DNA of 64,000 nt, taken from positions 1 to 64,000 of the forward strand of contig JAQSDX010000012.1 in the NCBI GenBank assembly GCA_029946125.1, given 5' to 3'. Within the stretch, counting starts at the first letter, position 1. Every line of letters begins with the position of its first letter. Below, piece after piece: positions 63,899 through 64,000 of this stretch. A program made the position numbers and the translations under genes. Below the pieces are notes generated by a model. The model saw only the letters and a list, made by a program, of their open reading frames with translations, was not told the DNA's origin and made no database searches. The DNA is from Candidatus Methylobacter titanis. Lineage in GTDB: Bacteria > Pseudomonadota > Gammaproteobacteria > Methylococcales > Methylomonadaceae.

Positions 63899-64000
63899 TT
63901 AGTGAATTGCTATTAACAGCATACGTCCATCAACCGTACCTGGGTAATAATTAATTAAAGCACCTTGATCCAGTGGCGATGTGGCGCTAATTAAACTATG
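63899..64000 (-). CDS. C-terminal end of an unidentified protein (partial)
   Basis: An open frame enters from the right edge and ends at the TAA at 63899-63901, giving 33 residues: HSLISATSPLDQGALINYYP followed by GTVDGRMLLIAIH. Composition looks protein-like, but the fragment is too short to identify. It is separated from the small membrane protein gene by 77 bp. Confidence 0.4.
   Translation of the reverse strand, partial: HSLISATSPLDQGALINYYPGTVDGRMLLIAIH

Overview
The window looks like chromosomal DNA of a Gram-negative gammaproteobacterium. The evidence is a complete System I cytochrome c maturation operon (ccmABCDEFGHI), gammaproteobacterial housekeeping genes (serS, orn, rsgA, ftsK, trxB, aat, rnr, rlmB, slyX, hemN, surE/pcm, scpAB, rluB), moderate GC and REP-like palindromes. 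Methylococcales (methanotrophs) would fit the gene complement, but that assignment is an inference. Genes are densely packed and many neighbours overlap by an ATGA or TAATG junction.

Layout. 1-4780: serS (cut by the left edge), a DUF190 gene, a tandem-fused CrcB fluoride channel and orn, all on the minus strand. A Ste24-type M48 protease and rsgA follow on the plus strand. 5054-8755: one very large iron-sulfur flavoprotein that joins NfnB/GltD-like and NfnA/FNR-like modules. 8781-8945: hairpins and a probable group II intron 5' fragment. 8956-17525: ftsK, trxB, aat, an HDOD-GAF protein, a decayed CBS-domain gene and a second-type elongation factor G behind a hairpin-rich leader.

17825-36871 is the most unusual region. 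It is a single 19-kb minus-strand run of 16 genes encoding an MSHA/type II secretion-like machine: PilM/GspL-like protein, small membrane partners, lipoprotein secretin, TPR protein, ExeA-like ATPase, GspE-type ATPase and GspF-type platform protein. It also has seven prepilin-like proteins in two paralogous families. Three of the prepilins have long C-terminal extensions with a hydrophobic hairpin or Ala-rich region, and one reaches 922 residues. A divergent response regulator and 7TM sensor kinase (37387-40097) lie next to it, separated by about 500 bp that contain a large palindrome.

40211-55432: yqaA, pcm, surE and an Smr gene, then one long minus-strand operon rnr-rlmB-ccmA-ccmB-(diiron protein)-ccmC-D-E-F-G-H-I-hemN-slyX. 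An unrecognised four-helix diiron-type protein sits inside the ccm genes. 55676-61280: tRNA-Leu(CAG), a GAF-like/GGDEF diguanylate cyclase, then rluB, scpB, scpA, a site-2 protease and a YciO-type gene. 61500-64000: a probable decayed IS200/IS605-type end with a structured RNA segment, a bidirectional terminator and a 3' fragment of tRNA-Phe that may mark an island boundary. Beyond it lie a WYL-domain/GGDEF fusion, a small membrane protein and the end of an unidentified gene.

Two repeat families stand out. A ~49-bp repeat recurs at 45411, 57131 and 58264 and is translated in frame inside ccmI and in two different frames where scpB and rluB overlap. A GGAGTGC-type palindrome occurs at 37245 and 59858.
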